Assembly: GCA_046316615.1 (NCBI GenBank) | Contig: JBKDAN010000014.1 | Coordinates: 9,291 to 73,290, forward strand | Source: BJHL01 sp040378885 | Lineage (GTDB): Bacteria > Planctomycetota > Phycisphaerae > Phycisphaerales > UBA1924 | DNA: 64,000 nucleotides | Reading direction: 5' to 3' | In this document: in pieces, positions 42,216-51,028 of the stretch | Layout: each line of letters opens with the position of its first letter | Numbering within the stretch: position 1 is the first letter of the stretch | Notes under the pieces: model-generated | Databases searched by the model: none | What the model was told of the DNA's origin: nothing | Seen by the model: only the letters and a program-made list of their open reading frames with translations | Made by a program: the position numbers and the translations under genes

Positions 42216-43076
42216 TCATCGCGCCAGAATCGCAAGGGCGATAACGTCATAGAGCGCGTGCGAGGCGACCACGATCCCAAACCCGCGCAGCACGAAGATG
42301 ATCGCGAAGTACGCGCCACCCATCACGTAGGTGATCAGCAGTGGCAGGTGCAGTTCCGCGCCCGGACCCATCCGGACGTTGTGATAGAACGCGAATGTAA
42401 CGGCCGACAACGCGATCGCCACGCCGTACGCCCAGTGCTCACCCGTACGCAGCAGGTCGGCCAACACAAAGTGCACGAACGCGATGAGCATCCAGCGGAA
42501 GACAAGTTCTTCGTACAGCCCTGCGCCGATGGACAGCGTGAGTCGCGCCATCAGCCCCAGCTCTACAGGTGGAGAGCCTGCTCCGACCGGGCCCGTCTGC
42601 GCAAAGGGAAGCAGCTTGGTCCCCAGCCCGTTTGCCAATATCGCGCCGATGACCACCAGCGCAACCGCCCACAAAAAGCTCTCCAGCCCCATGCCCACCA
42701 TGACATCGCCTCGAAACGACGACTTGGGATACTCCGGTTTCGGCTTGTACGCCGCGTGCCAGCACAGCAGCACCACCGTCAGCAAAATGGGCGGCAGGTG
42801 AAACCCGACCGCGCCGAATGCATCGAGCAACTGCGTCAGCATCAGTCGCGCTCGCACGATCTCGCGCATGCCGTCCGCATCCAGAAAGAGCAGCGTGCCC
42901 AGTTCGTACAGAATGAGCAGCGGCAAAAGAAAGATGAGCACTTGCAGAGGCCGCTGCGACAGATCGAGGTAGATCGCCCACGCCCCGGGCGGCCTGATCT
43001 GCGCGGCATCACTCTTCGCGGGCTCTTTCGCCTTTGCGCGGGGACTGCGCGGATTGGCTCGCGTCACCTTCGGCAT
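42216..43076 (-). CDS. CPBP-family intramembrane metalloprotease
   Basis: A 286-aa multi-span membrane protein with the CPBP (Abi/CaaX protease-like) motifs: EELVFRW (Glu-Glu-x3-Arg), FAFYHNV (Phe-x3-His) and HALYDVI (His-x3-Asp). The N-terminus is basic (TRANPRSPRAKAKEPAK) followed by several hydrophobic segments. Substrates of bacterial members are mostly unknown. It is the gene between the subtilase terminator and the rpsT region on the minus strand, and nothing else is adjacent. Confidence 0.85.
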   Translation of the reverse strand: MPKVTRANPRSPRAKAKEPAKSDAAQIRPPGAWAIYLDLSQRPLQVLIFLLPLLILYELGTLLFLDADGMREIVRARLMLTQLLDAFGAVGFHLPPILLTVVLLCWHAAYKPKPEYPKSSFRGDVMVGMGLESFLWAVALVVIGAILANGLGTKLLPFAQTGPVGAGSPPVELGLMARLTLSIGAGLYEELVFRWMLIAFVHFVLADLLRTGEHWAYGVAIALSAVTFAFYHNVRMGPGAELHLPLLITYVMGGAYFAIIFVLRGFGIVVASHALYDVIALAILAR

Positions 43077-43096
43077 AGTTCAACGCCTACGACACC

Positions 43097-43126
43097 CGCA
43101 CTTCGGCACTTCGCAGTCACAGGCAC
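43097..43126. repeat. Single arm of tandem-word repeat (8-bp word GCACTTCG)
   Basis: GCACTTCG, GCACTTCG, CAGTCACA, GGCAC in 8-bp steps, complementary to the GAAGTGAC/AAGTGCC words used elsewhere. It lies in the leader of the CPBP gene. No second arm was found. Confidence 0.5.
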
Positions 43127-43150
43127 AAGAACAGAGGCAGGGGCCTGTGC

Positions 43151-43184
43151 AAAAACAAACAACCCTACGCCAGGCGCAGGGTTG
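43151..43184 (-). terminator. Intrinsic terminator of rpsT
   Basis: On the minus strand CAACCCTGCGCC and GGCGTAGGGTTG are followed by TTTGTTTTTG. It lies about 45 bases after the rpsT stop. Confidence 0.85.
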
Positions 43185-43227
43185 CATGATTGACCACGGG
43201 ATTATCGACGCGATGCACGCGTCGTGA

Positions 43228-43521
43228 TTACTTCTTAGCAGTAGCAGAGCCGCCGCCGGTCTGCTTGGCCTTGAGCTTCACCACCATGCGGCTCTTGCGA
43301 CGAGCAGCCTGATTCTTGTGAATGATGCCCTTAGCGGCGGTGCGATCGATGACCTTCTGGCACTTCAGGAACTCTTCCTTGGCCTTGTCGGGGGTGCCGT
43401 GCAGAAGGGCTTCGGTGAACTCCTTCATCGCGGTGCGCATGGTCTTCAGACGCCAGCGGTTCAGCTCGCGACGAGTTTCGTTCTGACGGACAGCCTTCTT
43501 TGCGGTACGGGAGTGAGCCAT
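43228..43521 (-). CDS. rpsT: Ribosomal protein S20
   Basis: A 97-aa small-subunit ribosomal protein that binds 16S rRNA. The N-terminus AHSRTAKKAVRQNETRR, RLKTMRTAMKEF and the late DRTAAKGIIHKNQAARRKSRM match S20. It ends in a short Lys/Gly tail with GGGSATAKK. Start ATG 43521; the open frame continues upstream to 43647 but without conservation. A strong terminator follows. Confidence 0.95.
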   Translation of the reverse strand: MAHSRTAKKAVRQNETRRELNRWRLKTMRTAMKEFTEALLHGTPDKAKEEFLKCQKVIDRTAAKGIIHKNQAARRKSRMVVKLKAKQTGGGSATAKK

Positions 43522-43767
43522 TGTGTTCCTCGTGTCAAATCCAACCCGGCGGCGGTACTCGCTGCGCCGGGCCTGAATGATTGCACGCCCGCCGACGGAA
43601 TCAAGGCGCGACCTTGACCCGTCCGACATCCCCCAACCACAGGACAAAAACCTATCAGCGGCCTCCCAAGCAACGCGACCGAACCCGTCACTTGCATTTG
43701 CGTACCACTTCCCCTATCGTCCTCTCCACAAGTTTCGAAAAGCCGGCCCCGCCGACTTTCCGAGCAA

Positions 43768-43841
43768 GCGGGTGTAGCTCAATTGGATAGAGCACCTGAC
43801 TACGGATCAGGAGGTTTAAGGTTCGACTCCTTACACCCGCG
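43768..43841 (+). tRNA. tRNA-Arg (anticodon ACG)
   Basis: A complete cloverleaf: acceptor GCGGGTG/CACCCGC, D arm with GCTCAATTGGATAGAGC, anticodon stem CTGACT..ATCAG with loop carrying ACG, variable GGAGG and T arm GGTTCGACTCC. Discriminator G at 43841; CCA is not encoded. ACG reads CGU/CGC/CGA after A34-to-I editing. The following hairpin with T-run ends the transcript. Confidence 0.95.
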
Positions 43842-43858
43842 TTGGATAGTCCCGCTTT

Positions 43859-43892
43859 GACCCTCGCAACCGCGAGGGTCGTTTGCTTTTTG
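43859..43892 (+). terminator. Intrinsic terminator of tRNA-Arg
   Basis: GACCCTCG and CGAGGGTC with a 6-nt loop, followed by GTTTGCTTTTTG, 18 bases after the tRNA. Confidence 0.75.
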
Positions 43893-44047
43893 CCTCGCGA
43901 TGCTTCCCGTCTACGCTCCCGCGTCAGTCGCGCGAAGACTGTCATGGACGACTCACGAACTTTGTGCGTTTCAGGAAGAGCAAACCGATAAATTCGGTTG
44001 ACGCACACCTTTGTTCCCCGCGTCGCACGCGGGGCTTGAGGGGCCTT

Positions 44048-45235
44048 ATGCCGCGACTGCCCATCGAGAACGCCTCCCCGACCACCATCACCCTCAACGG
44101 GCGCACGCTCTCCGCGTTTGCCGGGTGCAATTACCTGGGCCTGGGCGCACACCCCCGCGTTGTCCATGCGTTGACGACCGCCGCCCAGCGCATGGGCATC
44201 TCGACGACCGCTAGCCGCGAGACCACGGGCAACATGCTGGTGCACGAGGCGCTCGAAGCCGAACTCGCGCACTTCATGGGGCAGGAAGCCGCGATCCTCT
44301 CCGCAGAGGGCTACACCGCCAACTTCATGGCGCTGCAAGCCCTTGCCTTCACGCATCGCATCGCGATCATCGACACGCACGCGCACCGCAGCATTCGCCA
44401 TGCCGCCATCGCTGCGGGCATGCAGGTCTTTGAGTTTGAACACCTGAATATCGACAGCGCCGCGTGGCTGAGCAAGCAGTACGCCGACCAGGGTGTTGTC
44501 ATCATGACCGACAGCGTCTTCGCGGCTGACGGCGCCATCGCGCCGTTGCCGCAGTTGCTTGATTGCCTGCCCGCCAAACGCGGCGTGCTGCTCGTTGATG
44601 ATTGCCACGGTTTGTGCGTGCTTGGCCAGGGCGGCCGTGGCACCGTCAGCCACTTCGGCCTGAGCGATCCGCGCATCGTCATCACCACCACGCTCGCCAA
44701 GGGCATGGGCTGCTATGGCGGCGCAGTGCTGGGCACCAGGAAGTTCATCCAGCACGTGCAAGATAACGCATGGGTGTATCGCAGCGCGACCCCCGTACCC
44801 CCGCCCATGGCCGAAGCGGTGCGCGAAGCCGTCCGCATCCTGCGTGAGGACACCACGCTGGTGGACAACCTGCGCCGCAACATCGCTCTCATGCGCCAGA
44901 GCCTCTTCCTGCTGGGCCTGCAACTGCCGCCCGAAGGCGTGCCGATCTTTACCTTCGCCATCAGCCCTGAAGACCGCATGCAGCGTGTGCACGAGATGCT
45001 GCTCGAGCAAGGTGTTTTCGCCCCGCTCATCAGCTACCCGGGCGGGCCTGCAGAGCGGTACTTCCGCGTGGTGGTGAATGCGGCACACACCAGCGAGCAG
45101 ATTGACACGCTGTGCCGATTGCTCGCGCAGGCGATGGACACGACGCGGCTGGAAGGCACGCCGCGGCGAATGCCGGGGCTCGAGGTGAAGATGGGTGAGG
45201 GGAAAAGCGGGGTCCGAGTGGCAGTAATGGGGTAA
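44048..45235 (+). CDS. AONS/KBL-type PLP-dependent acyltransferase (8-amino-7-oxononanoate synthase-like)
   Basis: A 395-aa alpha-oxoamine synthase: condenses an amino acid with an acyl-CoA using pyridoxal phosphate. The PLP-binding lysine is Lys218 in TTTLAKGMGCYGG; VDDCHG at 183-188 and SAEGYTANFMALQAL, GVYLGLG-type N-terminus (FAGCNYLGLGAHPRVV) support the family. Members include BioF, KBL, ALAS and sphingolipid-type synthases; no biotin or threonine-degradation gene is adjacent, so the reaction is uncertain. I use ATG 44048; the frame opens earlier. The tRNA-Arg gene lies just upstream and the low-GC hypothetical gene downstream. Confidence 0.87.
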   Translation: MPRLPIENASPTTITLNGRTLSAFAGCNYLGLGAHPRVVHALTTAAQRMGISTTASRETTGNMLVHEALEAELAHFMGQEAAILSAEGYTANFMALQALAFTHRIAIIDTHAHRSIRHAAIAAGMQVFEFEHLNIDSAAWLSKQYADQGVVIMTDSVFAADGAIAPLPQLLDCLPAKRGVLLVDDCHGLCVLGQGGRGTVSHFGLSDPRIVITTTLAKGMGCYGGAVLGTRKFIQHVQDNAWVYRSATPVPPPMAEAVREAVRILREDTTLVDNLRRNIALMRQSLFLLGLQLPPEGVPIFTFAISPEDRMQRVHEMLLEQGVFAPLISYPGGPAERYFRVVVNAAHTSEQIDTLCRLLAQAMDTTRLEGTPRRMPGLEVKMGEGKSGVRVAVMG

Positions 45236-45307
45236 CGTGCCCGCTGGGCGAGCTTGAGTGATGTCCGCAACTACATTTTCGCCTAAATTTAAGTGATGCC
45301 TGAAAGC

Positions 45308-45338
45308 AAAAAAACTCCACCGAATGGTGGAGTTTTTA
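45308..45338 (-). terminator. Intrinsic terminator of the low-GC exported protein gene
   Basis: AAAAACTCCACC, loop GAAT, GGTGGAGTTTTT: a perfect 12-bp-class stem with A and T runs on both sides, so it can also end the AONS-type gene on the plus strand. Confidence 0.85.
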
Positions 45339-45358
45339 GATACGAGACGAAGCTGCCT

Positions 45359-45997
45359 TCAAGGAGCTGCCGGCTTCATGCACTCGTAAGAACAATCGGC
45401 TGCACCGGTCGTTGAGTTACAAGCGTACTTGAAATTCAGAATTCGCCCAGAGCCGCAGATGCGTACCGCAGACTCTTCGCAATCTGACAACGAAGGTGTA
45501 CACGCAACGGTCGTGACAGCGGCGATAACGCCTTCGATGATTCCATCGACGAGCACAGGAGAATCGCCCACGCTGAACTGATACTCATTACCGCCCGCGA
45601 ACATTCGCACCGACTGAGTATCAGGTCCCAGAGGTTCGGCCTCGTCAACGAATCCGACGACAAGTTCTCCGGCGTCAATCACGAATATTCCGCCGTCGTC
45701 ATAGACCATAGTTGATGAGTGGGTGCCAGCAAGAGTGACATCCATGAGCAGCGTCGGATCGATTCGCGAAGGCATCGCCGCGTGCATCTGCCAGTTATTT
45801 CCGTCGACCGATACGGTCCCTGCAAACTCGCGGCCGTCGTCGACATTCCGAATTACGAACGGCTTGGAAAGTTTCGCGTGACCGACATCTTGATTGTGAA
45901 TCGTCGTCTGCGGAGGCGTTTGCGACGCGCCCGCGATGCAACTCATGGAAGCTGCAATACCAAGGACTACAAGACTGATTCGACGCAAAGTGGGCAT
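45359..45997 (-). CDS. Exported protein of unknown function in an AT-richer island
   Basis: A 212-aa protein with a signal peptide (MPTLRRISLVVLGIAASMSCIAGASQ) and a beta-rich mature part with Cys near its end (CTPSLSDCEE, RICGSG, YACNSTTGAADCSYECMK), suggesting disulfide-linked folding outside the cytoplasm. No family is recognised. Its codon use is visibly AT-richer than that of its neighbours, and the region up to 46200 is too, so this could be a transferred gene. An 11-bp G run lies 52 bases upstream of the start codon. Confidence 0.72.
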   Translation of the reverse strand: MPTLRRISLVVLGIAASMSCIAGASQTPPQTTIHNQDVGHAKLSKPFVIRNVDDGREFAGTVSVDGNNWQMHAAMPSRIDPTLLMDVTLAGTHSSTMVYDDGGIFVIDAGELVVGFVDEAEPLGPDTQSVRMFAGGNEYQFSVGDSPVLVDGIIEGVIAAVTTVACTPSLSDCEESAVRICGSGRILNFKYACNSTTGAADCSYECMKPAAP

Positions 45998-46048
45998 TTC
46001 AATACTCCCACTTAGTCCCGCACCAAGAGCCAAGATGACGAGTAACCA

Positions 46049-46059
46049 GGGGGGGGGGG
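46049..46059. repeat. Homopolymer run of eleven G
   Basis: Eleven consecutive G on the plus strand in the promoter region of the exported-protein gene (C run on its coding strand). Runs of this length are prone to slippage and can cause phase variation; here it is outside the coding sequence. Confidence 0.75.
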
Positions 46060-46203
46060 ACTAAGCGAGTTCGCCCCAGTTACGCGGACCTCGATAGATT
46101 ACTAAAAATCGGCTCTTGATGCAAGTATCTCTACGAGAATTCGGTCAATTTTCGATTTCACGAACCTCACGACGACATTGCTCGTGTGCAAATTTACGAT
46201 TCA

Positions 46204-48216
46204 CTACTCAGCCCGGCGCGCCCACTCAAACTCAAGCGGCTGCAGTTCATTCGCCAGTTTCGCGCGCTCGTCCCCAAGTTGATTCGCGCGGCTAGGGTCG
46301 CGCCACACGATATCAGTCGCCATCTCCGCGTCAATGGCCTTGATGCGCGTTTCGAGCTTGGTGATCTGCGCCTCGAGTTTGTCCTGACTCATGCGCTCCA
46401 GCGCTGTCGTCGCGTTGCTGCGTGACGCGCTGGCCTTCTTCGCGGCTTGCTCCGCCGCGGCCTGCTCAGCTCGCTTGCGTTCTTCAGCTTGACGCTGCTT
46501 GCGCTGGGCATCTTCCTTGCGAGCCTTCTCCGCAGACTCTTCCGCAGCGCGACGCTTCACTTCCGCAGCGTGCTGCTCGGCCCACTGCGAGTAGTTGCCC
46601 ATGAACACTTCGGCGTTGCCCTGCCCGTCGAGCACGATCAAGTGATCGCACGTCGCGTCGATGAGCGCGCGATCGTGGCTAATGAGCAGCATCGTGCCGT
46701 CAAACCCGCCATCCATGCACATCGCGTCTTCGAGGCGTTCCGCACTGGGAATATCAAGGTGGTTCGTCGGTTCGTCGAGAACAATGACGTTTTTCGCGCT
46801 CGCCAGCAGACCGGCCAGAACAGCTCGGCTGCGCTCGCCGCCCGACATCACCCGCAGTTGCTTCTCCTGATCTTCTCCGCTGAACAGGAACGCACCCGCG
46901 AGGTTGCGCGCCTGTTGCTCACTCAGCGCGGCTTGCGGAGCTTCTTTCAGAATCACGCCCTGCAGGTACCGCACGACGGTCTGATCCAGTTCCAGATTCT
47001 CATGCGTCTGGCGGTAGTAGCCCACTACCAGATTGCTGCCAAGCTGAATCTTGCCGCTATCCAGCGGCGTTTCGCCCAGAATGCACCGAATCAACGTGCT
47101 CTTGCCCGCACCGTTGGGGCCAATGACGCCCCAGCGCTCGCCGCGTTGAATGCTCAGCGACAGATCGTGGAACAGCACCTTGTCGCTGCCGTCTTCGCGC
47201 TTGTATCGCTTGCTCGCTTCGCGCAGTGCGATGACCACATCGCCCGTGCGTGGCGCCGTCGGCAGCTTGAACGCGAACGTGTCCAGTTCCATCGGACGCT
47301 CAAGCGTGTTGTCGCGCTTGTCGCGAATCAGTCGCGTTTCGCGACCCTTGGCCTGTCGTGCACGTTGTCCCGCCTTGAACCGCCGGATGTATTCCTCTTG
47401 CTTGCGCCACTGGCTCTGCTGCGACTCAAACGCCCGCAGCATCACCTCGCGGCGCTCGGCACGAAGCTCAATGAACTTCGCGTAGTTACCCGGATAGTCA
47501 ATAAGCCGCGCCTGCTCAACTTCAATGATGCGATGCACCACGTTGTCCAGCAGGTAGCGGTCGTGGCTCACCATGAGCACGGCACCCTTGAACTCATCGA
47601 CCAAAAACCGCTCGAGCCAGATGCGCCCTTCGATGTCAAGGTGGTTGGTTGGTTCGTCCAGCAGCAGCACATCCGGACTTTCCAGCAGCAGCTTCGCCAG
47701 GGCCAGTCGCCCGCGCTGTCCGCCCGAGAGCTGCTTCACCTTCAGCGTGAACTGTGCATCCGAGAAACCAAGCCCGTGCAGCACTTCGCCGATCTTGTGT
47801 TCCGCGGCAAACCCGCCCGCCGCTTCCATTTGGCTCTCAAGCTCGATCTGATGCTTCATCAGCTTGTCGAGCGCATCGCCCTGGGCAGTTGCCATCTGGT
47901 CGTAGATCTGATTGATCTGCTCATGCAGCGCGTGAATGTGCTCAAACGCCCGTTCCGCGGCGTCGTGCAACGTGTCTTCGGGGTCAAGCTCGGGGTCCTG
48001 CCGCAAGTACCCCGCGCGACTGCCGCGTTGCAGTGCCACCTGTCCCTTTTCCTGCCGAATCATGCCCGCCATGATCTTCAGCAGCGTGCTCTTGCCCGTG
48101 CCGTTGCGCCCCACCAGACCGATGCGTTCGCCCGGTTCAACAGAGAGTGAGACGCCATCAAGAATGATGGTGTCGCCATAGCGGTGTTCGATATTTGTAC
48201 AGGTAAGCAGCGGCAC
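46204..48216 (-). CDS. ABC-F family ATPase (ribosome-associated)
   Basis: A 670-aa protein with two ABC domains and no membrane segment: Walker A GLVGRNGTGKSTLL and GVIGPNGAGKSTLI, signatures LSGGQRGRLALAKLL and MSGGERSRAVLAGLL, Walker B LLLDEPTNHLDI in both. The linker between the two domains is charged and long (FESQQSQWRKQEEYIRRFKAGQRARQAKGRE), as in Uup/EttA-type translation factors, and the C-terminus carries a coiled coil (KARKEDAQRKQRQAEERKRAEQ). Such proteins act at the ribosome, some giving antibiotic resistance. The start is uncertain: GTG 48216 gives a conserved N-terminus, while the frame opens to 48294. Confidence 0.9.
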   Translation of the reverse strand: MPLLTCTNIEHRYGDTIILDGVSLSVEPGERIGLVGRNGTGKSTLLKIMAGMIRQEKGQVALQRGSRAGYLRQDPELDPEDTLHDAAERAFEHIHALHEQINQIYDQMATAQGDALDKLMKHQIELESQMEAAGGFAAEHKIGEVLHGLGFSDAQFTLKVKQLSGGQRGRLALAKLLLESPDVLLLDEPTNHLDIEGRIWLERFLVDEFKGAVLMVSHDRYLLDNVVHRIIEVEQARLIDYPGNYAKFIELRAERREVMLRAFESQQSQWRKQEEYIRRFKAGQRARQAKGRETRLIRDKRDNTLERPMELDTFAFKLPTAPRTGDVVIALREASKRYKREDGSDKVLFHDLSLSIQRGERWGVIGPNGAGKSTLIRCILGETPLDSGKIQLGSNLVVGYYRQTHENLELDQTVVRYLQGVILKEAPQAALSEQQARNLAGAFLFSGEDQEKQLRVMSGGERSRAVLAGLLASAKNVIVLDEPTNHLDIPSAERLEDAMCMDGGFDGTMLLISHDRALIDATCDHLIVLDGQGNAEVFMGNYSQWAEQHAAEVKRRAAEESAEKARKEDAQRKQRQAEERKRAEQAAAEQAAKKASASRSNATTALERMSQDKLEAQITKLETRIKAIDAEMATDIVWRDPSRANQLGDERAKLANELQPLEFEWARRAE

Positions 48217-48606
48217 AGGAGGGGAGCATAGTGGGGGCGATGTGCCTTTGCGCGTGGCACTTACCCGCGAAGTTTCGCAAACCATAGCGACCACTCTACT
48301 TGCCGCAACGCCGGCTGCTTGATTCGCCCATCCGGCTGCTTAGAATCGGTTCTTGGCCCACCTTTGGGTACTCGCTATGGACGACGAAGACGACGACAAC
48401 GCCCCGTAGCTACCGCCGGTTGACCGCCATCTGCGATGGCGTCTGGTCCCGGTCCCCTCCCATTTGCCTAAGTCACTGGCCTTTCGAGGCTTCTGGCGTT
48501 TTCAACACCCCACTCGGAATACCGATCGTTTTCCTAAAACGATCTCGTTTCAAGCATCGCACCGGGCCGTCGGTCAAGCACCGCAGCCCACTTTCGGAGA
48601 GTTTCC
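48217..48606 (+). other. fusA upstream spacer with possible leader peptide and hairpin
   Basis: This 390-base spacer has no convincing gene. It holds a ten-codon frame ATG 48376-48408 coding MDDEDDDNAP, very acidic and with a weak upstream signal; an imperfect direct repeat of CCGGCTGCTT (48310-48342); and a hairpin GATCGTTTT/AAAACGATC (48524-48544). Any of these could be part of fusA control, but the evidence is only sequence pattern. Confidence 0.3.
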
Positions 48607-50739
48607 ATGCCCGCTGATCTGTCTCATATTCGCAACTTCGGTATCTGCGCCCACATCGACGCCGGTAAGACCACCTGCTCGGAACGCATTCTGTTCTACA
48701 CGGGTAAGAACTACAAGATCGGCGAAGTGCACGAAGGCACCGCCACCATGGACTTCCTCCAGGAAGAACAGGAACGCGGGATCACGATTCAGTCCGCCGC
48801 GACGACCTGTCCGTGGGAGTACAAGGGCAAGGAGTACAAGCTCAACCTGATCGATACGCCCGGACACGTCGACTTCACCATCGAAGTGGAACGCTCCATG
48901 CGCGTTCTCGACGGCGCAGTCGCCGTTTTCGACGGTAAAGAAGGCGTCGAAGCCCAGAGCGAAACCGTCTGGCGTCAGGCCGACCGCTACAAAGTGCCCC
49001 GCCTCTGCTTCATCAACAAGATGGACAAGGTCGGCGCCAGCTTCGAGTTCAGCTACGGCACGATGAAGACGCGCCTTGGCGCGAACGGCGTGCCGATTCA
49101 GACCCCCATCGGTCTGGGCCACCAGCACCGCGGCATCGTCGATCTCATGACGATGAAGGGCTATCTGTTCGAAGGCGAACACGGCGAAAAGATCAAGGAA
49201 ATCGAGATTCCCGAAGACGAGATCGATATCGCCAAGAAGTATCGCGCGATCATGGTCGAGAAGATCGCGGAACTCGACGACAACCTGATGGGCAAGTACC
49301 TCGAAGGCGTCGAGCCCACCGTGCCCGAAATGAAGGCCGCCCTGCGCAAGGCCACCATCGAGCGTCGCTGCTTCCCCGTGCTCTGCGGCGCCGCACTTCG
49401 CAACGTGGGCGTGCAGATTCTCATCGACAGCGTCGTTGAGTATCTCCCGGCTCCCACCGAAAAGCCCGACGTGCAAGGCAGCGACCCCAGCGACAAGAAC
49501 GTCGCCATGAGCCGTCCGCACGATCCGGACGCGCCCTTCGCCGGTCTGGTCTTCAAGGTCGTCAGCGACATGCACGGCGATCTGACCTACGTCCGCGTCT
49601 ATAGCGGCCGTCTGGGCAAGGGCACCCGTCTGCTCAACCCGGGCAACGGCAAGATGGAAAACGCGTCGCGCATCTTCGAAATGCACGCGCAAAACCGCAT
49701 CCCGCTCGATGAAGTCACCGCTGGCAACATCGTTGCCATCGTGGGCATCAAGAACAGCTTCACGGGTGACACCCTGTGCGACGCTGACAAGCCCATCATC
49801 CTCGAGCGCATGCACTTCCCCGAGCCCGTCATCGCCATGGCGATCGAACCCAAGAGCCAGGACGACAAGCGCAAGCTGTCCGAAGCTCTGTCGACGATTC
49901 GCCGCGAAGACCCCAGCTTCCGCTACTCCTTCGACGACGAAACCGGTCAGACCATCATTCAAGGCATGGGCGAGTTGCACCTGGAAATCATCCGCAACAA
50001 GCTCATCCGCGATATGAAGATCAACGTCGAGACCGGCAAGCCCAAGGTTTCGTATCGCGAAGCCATCAGCAAGAAGGTCGAAGAAGTTCGCGGCGTCCAC
50101 AAGAAGCAATCCGGTGGTCGCGGTCAGTTCGGTGACTGCACCATCAGCATCGAACCCTTCACCGCCGAGCAAGCAGCTGAGGCTGAACTCGACTTTGAAG
50201 ACAACATCGCCTTCGAGAACGAGATCGTCGGCGGCGTGATTCCCAAGGAATTCATCCCGAGCATCGAGTACGGTGTCCGCACGACCGCCAAGACCGGTGT
50301 GAAGTTCGGCTACCAGCTCATCAATGCCAAGATCACCCTCACGTACGGTTCGTACCACGACGTTGACTCGAGCCAGATCGCCTTCGAACTGGCCGGCGCC
50401 AACGCCCTCAAGGAAGCCGTCGAGCGCGCTGGTCCTCAGCTCCTCGAGCCCATCATGAAGGTGGTGGTCACGGTGCCCAACGATTACCTGGGTAACGTCA
50501 CAGGCGACATCAGCAGCCGCCGCGGCATGATTGTCGACACCGAAGACCGCGACCCCGTCAAGATGGTCTCGGCTGAAATCCCCCTCAGCGAACTCTTTGG
50601 CTACACCACCAGCCTCCGCGGCATGAGCCAGGGCCGCGCCAGCGCGACCATGGAGTTCCTCGAATACCGCCCGATGCCGGCCGGTATGCTCAAGGAACTG
50701 CTGGACGAGAAGGCCGGCGGCAAGGGCGTTAAGAAGTAA
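48607..50739 (+). CDS. fusA: Translation elongation factor G
   Basis: GTPase that drives translocation on the ribosome. The G1 motif AHIDAGKTT is at 12-20, G3 DTPGHVDF, G4 NKMDKVG, and the switch region and later domains (GRGQFGDCTI, HDVDSSQIAFELAGANALKEA) are intact over 710 aa. Start ATG 48607 has GGAGAG upstream. An elongation factor in this position alone, without rpsL/rpsG, is common where the str operon is broken up. A terminator follows. Confidence 0.96.
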   Translation: MPADLSHIRNFGICAHIDAGKTTCSERILFYTGKNYKIGEVHEGTATMDFLQEEQERGITIQSAATTCPWEYKGKEYKLNLIDTPGHVDFTIEVERSMRVLDGAVAVFDGKEGVEAQSETVWRQADRYKVPRLCFINKMDKVGASFEFSYGTMKTRLGANGVPIQTPIGLGHQHRGIVDLMTMKGYLFEGEHGEKIKEIEIPEDEIDIAKKYRAIMVEKIAELDDNLMGKYLEGVEPTVPEMKAALRKATIERRCFPVLCGAALRNVGVQILIDSVVEYLPAPTEKPDVQGSDPSDKNVAMSRPHDPDAPFAGLVFKVVSDMHGDLTYVRVYSGRLGKGTRLLNPGNGKMENASRIFEMHAQNRIPLDEVTAGNIVAIVGIKNSFTGDTLCDADKPIILERMHFPEPVIAMAIEPKSQDDKRKLSEALSTIRREDPSFRYSFDDETGQTIIQGMGELHLEIIRNKLIRDMKINVETGKPKVSYREAISKKVEEVRGVHKKQSGGRGQFGDCTISIEPFTAEQAAEAELDFEDNIAFENEIVGGVIPKEFIPSIEYGVRTTAKTGVKFGYQLINAKITLTYGSYHDVDSSQIAFELAGANALKEAVERAGPQLLEPIMKVVVTVPNDYLGNVTGDISSRRGMIVDTEDRDPVKMVSAEIPLSELFGYTTSLRGMSQGRASATMEFLEYRPMPAGMLKELLDEKAGGKGVKK

Positions 50740-50775
50740 GGTTTCCGGTCCCGATAACTACTTGATCTTCAAGAG

Positions 50776-50804
50776 AACCCAGGTCGTAAGGCCTGGGTTT
50801 TTCG
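50776..50804 (+). terminator. Intrinsic terminator of fusA
   Basis: AACCCAGG, an 8-nt loop and CCTGGGTT with TTTTCG after it, 37 bases past the fusA stop. Confidence 0.8.
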
Positions 50805-51028
50805 TTGGTAATGCCTGCGCAGTCTGTGCGCCCGGTTCTCGGACACACGTTCGGGCGACCCCTCGACGAGAAACTCCTGCGCGATACAGAAATTCCGCGC
50901 AGAAAGGTGGCACTTCCCAATTCCTGATGCATGTTCATGATGGCCTCTCGTTTCCACCGAGGCCACGGGCTGCACCCCGTTCAGTCGGAAGAGTTGAGAA
51001 GCACACTTTTAAGAGGTGAGGATCACTT

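Noticed and set aside
46447..48150. 567-codon open frame opposite the ABC-F gene
   Set aside because: Shadow; motifs of both ABC domains are on the other strand.
48574..50358. 594-codon open frame opposite fusA
   Set aside because: Shadow of fusA with no recognisable protein features.
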